From: Niabella pedocola
GTDB taxonomy: Bacteria; Bacteroidota; Bacteroidia; Chitinophagales; Chitinophagaceae
Assembly (NCBI RefSeq): GCF_021044425.1
Contig: NZ_JAJNEC010000004.1
Coordinates: forward strand, 868,001-932,000
Reading direction: 5' to 3'
Length of the DNA: 64,000 bases
Part shown: positions 62,100 through 64,000 of the stretch, piece by piece
Position numbering within the stretch: the first letter of the stretch is position 1
Layout of the letters: each line of letters opens with the position of its first letter
Made by a program: the position numbers and the translations under genes
Notes under the pieces: model-generated
Told to the model about the DNA's origin: nothing
The model's database searches: none
What the model saw: only the letters and a program-made list of their open reading frames with translations

Positions 62100-63893
62100 T
62101 TATTGCCAGCCTGTGGGTTGTGTAAGGTTTTTATTCAATACCGTTTGTTCAAGCGGAATGGGGAAATAATAATATTTCGGCTCTATAAAACTGCGGGGCG
62201 ATGTATTATCCTTGGTGAACATGATCTGACCGGATGTGCCATTGGACAGTATAAAATCGCCGTCGGAGATATAATATTTTGTAAGCTTATCCTTTACCGA
62301 AGCCGGCAGCCCTGCTATAGGACTTTCATCTGTTTTTGATTGCAGGATAGCGATATCGGCCACACCGTCACCGGTAACATCCAATGCGCCCAGGGCAGGC
62401 ACATATATGCCAACCGGCTTTTGCGCCAGGAGTGCACCGGATTTCCAGCGATACAGGTCATCCAGGCGGAATCCTTCACAGGCCAGCTCAACGCGGCGCT
62501 CTCTGCGGATTTCAAGGATCACCCCTTTATTACTGCCCGTCACCAACGGATACGCTGCCGCCAGGTACGCATCCGGCGCGGCATTTGCTGCTGCCATATC
62601 CAATGCTGGCATACCTACGCGGGACCGCAGTTTGTTTACCGTAGCGTTCAGATCTGTTTGGGCCAACGTACCTGATTCTGCTTTTGCCTCCGCATTGATC
62701 AATAATACCTCGGCATATCTGAAAATAGGCAGATCCGTATAGTTCAGATCATACCCACCGCGCAATGCCGGGTCGCGGGGATAAAATTTCACCTGCAGGT
62801 ATCCGCCAAAACTCGGCCGGGTTACATAAGGACTATTTGTAGGTGTAGTGGTAAAGCCCGGCGGCATAATGGTTTCGGCCAGGCGCGGATCCCGGTTGGC
62901 AAATATTTCAGTAAAGGTCTTTTTATCATAACCCGGAACTGAAGTAAACGGAGTACCGTCATTCATTAAAAACTCGTCTGCAAGACGGCCATTCAACGCC
63001 CATTGCCAGTCGAGCACTACCCCTGTATTGTTGGTAACACCCAGATCTTTGCTGCTTTTTTGAAGAAAGATCACTTCTTTATTTGCAGACAGATCGGCAC
63101 TGGAGAACAGGGCCCTGTAACCAGCGGCGCCGCTGCCGGTAATGTCAAAGCCGCCGTTACTGATGATTTCCTGCGATGCGCTTATGGCACGTTGCAAATA
63201 GGTTTGTGCCGAAGCCTGCAGGTTTAATTCTGTATGATATTTCCGGTAAGTCCCCTCATGTAATGCGATCCTTGCCAGCAATGTTAACGCGCCCCATTTT
63301 GTAACATAGGTGTTGTTGGTACGTGCCGGCAGTACATTGGCGGCGGCATATTCCAGGTCTGCCATGATGGAGTCTACCACCATAGTGCGGGGGTCCTTGG
63401 CTTTATAAAGCATGTCTTCATCCTTGGTACCCATTACATGCCCATACCAGGGTACATCACCATAACGCTTTACCATTTTATAGTAAAAGTTGGCTCTGAA
63501 AAAACGGGCGATACCAATATAATGATTAATCGCAGCCTGGTCGCCGGTGGTCTTGCCTGCGTTATCCAGCATATAATTGATGCTGCGCAGCTGATTCCAG
63601 GTATTCCATCCGCCTACAGTAGCAGGTGTAATACCGCCGCGGATAAAATTATCCACCTCGCTTCCGCCTGTAAAAACCGATATGTCATCTGAAAATTTAT
63701 CTCCTATAAATACATCGGCCCAGGTTGCTCTAAGCTGGGTGTAAAGGCCGTTGGTATAGGTTTCCAGGTCTGCCGGCGTATTAAAAAATTCTTCCTTGGT
63801 TACATTGGTTTGAGGATTCCGCTGTAAAAACTCTTTCTTACAGGAAACGCCCAACAATGTTGTTGCTAATAATATGTATGAAATCCGTTTCAT
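62100..63893 (-). CDS. RagB/SusD family lipoprotein (right-edge pair)
   Basis: About 597 residues from the ATG at 63893 (MKRISYILLATTLLGVSC), with the TTG two codons upstream discounted. The lipobox is LGVSC. SusD features: IGIARFFRANFYYKMVKRYG, DLPIFRYAEVLLINAEAKAE, ILEIRRERRVELACEGFRLD and an ending in TQPTGW. It is the surface lid of the SusC whose 3' end lies 20 bp upstream. It differs from the three left-hand SusD proteins. A GH gene does not follow; two phosphoesterase genes do, so substrate is open. Confidence 0.95.
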   Translation of the reverse strand: MKRISYILLATTLLGVSCKKEFLQRNPQTNVTKEEFFNTPADLETYTNGLYTQLRATWADVFIGDKFSDDISVFTGGSEVDNFIRGGITPATVGGWNTWNQLRSINYMLDNAGKTTGDQAAINHYIGIARFFRANFYYKMVKRYGDVPWYGHVMGTKDEDMLYKAKDPRTMVVDSIMADLEYAAANVLPARTNNTYVTKWGALTLLARIALHEGTYRKYHTELNLQASAQTYLQRAISASQEIISNGGFDITGSGAAGYRALFSSADLSANKEVIFLQKSSKDLGVTNNTGVVLDWQWALNGRLADEFLMNDGTPFTSVPGYDKKTFTEIFANRDPRLAETIMPPGFTTTPTNSPYVTRPSFGGYLQVKFYPRDPALRGGYDLNYTDLPIFRYAEVLLINAEAKAESGTLAQTDLNATVNKLRSRVGMPALDMAAANAAPDAYLAAAYPLVTGSNKGVILEIRRERRVELACEGFRLDDLYRWKSGALLAQKPVGIYVPALGALDVTGDGVADIAILQSKTDESPIAGLPASVKDKLTKYYISDGDFILSNGTSGQIMFTKDNTSPRSFIEPKYYYFPIPLEQTVLNKNLTQPTGWQ

Positions 63894-63912
63894 TTTCAAA
63901 AAGTTTAGTGCA

Positions 63913-64000
63913 TTAAAAGTTCATGTTTACTCCAAAGGAATAAGTCCGTTGGAACGGATAGGCGGCTTGTGGCCGGTTGCCATCTCCCAGCGATTCCGGA
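63913..64000 (-). CDS. SusC/RagA TonB-dependent transporter, 3' end only
   Basis: The minus-strand frame is open at the right edge and ends at TAA (63915-63913). The last residues read YPFQRTYSFGVNMNF, the characteristic C-terminal strand of SusC barrels (YP-x-x-R-x-Y/F-SFG-aromatic end). It is directly upstream of susD (20-bp gap). The remaining about 1000 residues lie outside the window. Confidence 0.9.
   Translation of the reverse strand, partial: PESLGDGNRPQAAYPFQRTYSFGVNMNF

Overview
The window looks like chromosomal DNA of a Bacteroidota bacterium, most likely a Chitinophagaceae-type carbohydrate degrader (an inference from gene content, not a database match). The grounds are four SusC/SusD outer-membrane uptake pairs, ECF sigma/FecR cassettes, DUF4998/DUF5000-type SusE-like lipoproteins, AraC regulators beside glycan-degrading enzymes, a tRNA promoter matching TTTG-N19-TAnnTTTG, and the absence of clear Shine-Dalgarno sites.

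Bases 1-39,500 are a glycan-utilisation region with a pectin or rhamnogalacturonan flavour. PUL 1 (9277 down to 1, minus strand) has SusC, SusD, two SusE-like lipoproteins and a six-hairpin glycosidase-like enzyme cut by the left edge. It faces an AraC regulator (9782), which is followed by a PQQ-type sugar dehydrogenase and a c-type cytochrome. PUL 2 (21012 to 12693) has sigma, FecR, STN-SusC, SusD and a GH105 unsaturated glucuronyl hydrolase. Next come a GH28 enzyme and a lyase-like lipoprotein, facing a second AraC regulator and a 942-residue beta-helix enzyme. PUL 3 (39496 to 28585) has sigma, FecR, STN-SusC, SusD, two SusE-like lipoproteins and a beta-helix lipoprotein. The uptake genes of PULs 1 and 3 are clear paralogues, but one is under AraC-type control and the other under sigma/FecR. 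The two AraC paralogues share a 31-nt element in their divergent promoter regions. The two sigma/FecR loci share a stem-loop plus CCGGATAAA between fecR and susC.

Bases 40,000-53,300 are housekeeping and vitamin uptake: tRNA-Met, an RRM protein, a TPP riboswitch with a TonB receptor, a TolC/HlyD export pair lacking its pump, a cobalamin riboswitch with a BtuB-like receptor and a PP-loop ATPase, tRNA-Arg, a MarC-family protein, and a membrane-bound TPR-HTH regulator.

Bases 53,500-58,940 hold a compact same-strand cluster of mostly unnamed genes built around an SPFH (YdjI-like) protein with a SHOCT-like tail. It includes two zinc-ribbon proteins, an acidic unknown protein and small two-helix membrane proteins, one of them frameshifted. 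This is the best candidate here for an under-described system, plausibly an envelope or membrane-stress module.

Bases 58,940-64,000 have a block of imperfect tandem repeats rich in TTTGCG, a Tat-exported metallophosphoesterase, a second metallophosphoesterase broken by a frameshift near its signal peptide, and a fourth SusC/SusD pair running off the right edge.
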